A stretch of 25,501 nucleotides of DNA from positions 1 to 25,501 of the forward strand of contig JBBSEX010000040.1 in assembly GCA_038239345.1 (NCBI GenBank), given 5' to 3'. Position numbers and translations under genes: made by a program. Under the pieces are notes generated by a model. It had not been told where the DNA came from, ran no database searches, and saw nothing but the letters and a program-made list of their open reading frames with translations. Numbering within the stretch: the first letter of the stretch is position 1; each line of letters starts with the position of its first letter. Shown in pieces: positions 25,049-25,501 of the stretch. The DNA comes from JBBSEX01 sp038239345. GTDB lineage: Bacteria; Acidobacteriota; Terriglobia; Bryobacterales; Bryobacteraceae.

Positions 25049-25381
25049 ATGGCTAACCGTCCGTCTTTCCTGATCGACACAAGGATTATCTATTGTGGAG
25101 ATTGCCTGGACCAACTCCGCAAGCTTCCAAGTGCTTCCGTTGACCTCTGCTATATTGATCCACCATTTAACTCAAACCGAAACTATGAAGTGTTCTGGGG
25201 CGAGACCAAAGAGAAGCGAAGCTTTGAGGATCGGCACGAATCGACAGCCGCGTACATTGACTTCATGCGGCCCCGTTGCATTGAACTCGCCCGCGTTTTA
25301 AAGAAAACTGGATCTCTCTACTATCACTGCGATTGGCACGCATCTCACTACGTTAAGGTCATGTTGATTTCGGTATTCTGA
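25049..25381 (+). pseudogene. DNA (N4/N6) methyltransferase, interrupted by an IS21-family element
   Basis: From ATG 25049 the first ~105 codons match the N-terminus of beta-type site-specific DNA methyltransferases: TRIIYCGDCLDQLRKLPSAS and VDLCYIDPPFNSNRNYEVFW with catalytic motif IV (DPPF), then ELARVLKKTGSLYYHCDWHA and SHYVKVML. After VML (about 25365) the expected 'DQIFG...' continuation is replaced by IS sequence, and the frame ends at TGA 25379-25381. The SAM-binding part and target-recognition region are lost or lie beyond the element. The gene follows the 246-aa/PIN/54-aa module on the same strand with a 6-base gap and was probably part of that operon before insertion. Confidence 0.85.
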
Positions 25382-25501
25382 TCTGGCCCAGTTCGGCGGT
25401 TTGATTTGGCCCACCCCTGACGAACGGGTACTCTGATTCGGGCATAGCCCGAACGGAGGGGACTCGTTGGACTGGAGAGCGAAAGTGGAGTTATTCGAAC
25501 A
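25365..25501 (+). mobile_element. Left end of an IS21-family insertion sequence
   Basis: The methyltransferase homology stops near 25365, where a motif of the form TGATTTCGG begins. TGATCTGGCCCA (25379-25390) and TGATTTGGCCCA (25402-25413) follow as near-identical direct repeats starting 23 bases apart. IS21 ends typically carry such multiple transposase-binding repeats, and the istA start follows at 25467. The right end is outside the window. Confidence 0.8.
25467..25501 (+). CDS. istA: IstA transposase of IS21 family, N-terminal fragment
   Basis: TTG 25467 preceded by GGAGGGG (25455-25461) starts a frame reading (M)DWRAKVELFE before the window ends. This is the start of a common IS21 IstA type ('MDWRAKVELFEQIRREYEFG'). 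Only 11 codons are visible, but together with the terminal repeats upstream the identification is good. IstA is the DDE transposase; istB should follow outside the window. Confidence 0.75.
   Translation, partial: MDWRAKVELFE

Noticed and set aside
1..25501. CRISPR array, tRNA or rRNA genes
   Set aside because: No regularly spaced repeat array, cloverleaf-like T-arm motif or rRNA core sequence was recognised on either strand.

Overview
The window reads as chromosomal DNA of an acidobacterium close to Bryobacterales / Candidatus Solibacter. Three things point there: a long secreted SBBP-repeat protein ending in the 'Solibacter uncharacterized C-terminal domain' type (TIGR03437-like), several Ser/Thr kinase-TPR receptors next to ECF sigma factors, and many small secreted orphan proteins. 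This assignment is inference from protein character, not from a marker gene.

Layout. 1-1360 is a gene graveyard: the 3' end of an IS3-type transposase, a broken secreted protein, a DUF3489 fragment and the front end of a Ser/Thr kinase. An intact secreted beta-propeller protein (1364-2698) and a cupin (2990-3529) follow. 3760-4172 is a broken metallo-beta-lactamase-fold gene. 4325-4859 encodes a peroxiredoxin-like redoxin in which the first Cys of the CxxC active site is an in-frame TGA; a hairpin lies just downstream at the spacing expected of a bacterial SECIS element, so this is either a selenoprotein gene or a pseudogene. 5183-7778 (minus strand) holds a secreted DUF1579-like protein and a LytS/LytTR two-component pair with overlapping genes. 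8317-11845 (minus) is a sigma factor - kinase/TPR - small protein cluster whose kinase gene carries three lesions. 11909-12325 is a secreted orphan. 12361-13612 (minus) is a tightly packed set: membrane protein, ECF sigma factor, membrane-anchored putative anti-sigma protein. 13717-16096 is a second kinase-TolB-TPR gene with a single one-base insertion. 16426-17520 contains two separate relics of REP-associated (Y1) transposases. 17523-19931 (minus) is the SBBP protein. 20177-22396 is an intact monomeric NADP-dependent isocitrate dehydrogenase.

From 22400 the character changes to an accessory, mobile region: an IS1595-type transposase driven by a near-consensus promoter placed so that its mRNA should be leaderless, then a compact module (unknown 246-aa protein, PIN-domain ribonuclease, 54-aa charged protein) and a DNA methyltransferase gene cut after about 105 codons by an IS21-family element whose istA gene begins as the window ends.

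The most notable candidates are the TGA-containing redoxin (4325-4859) and the 246-aa/PIN/54-aa module (23615-25042). No rRNA, tRNA or CRISPR array was recognised.
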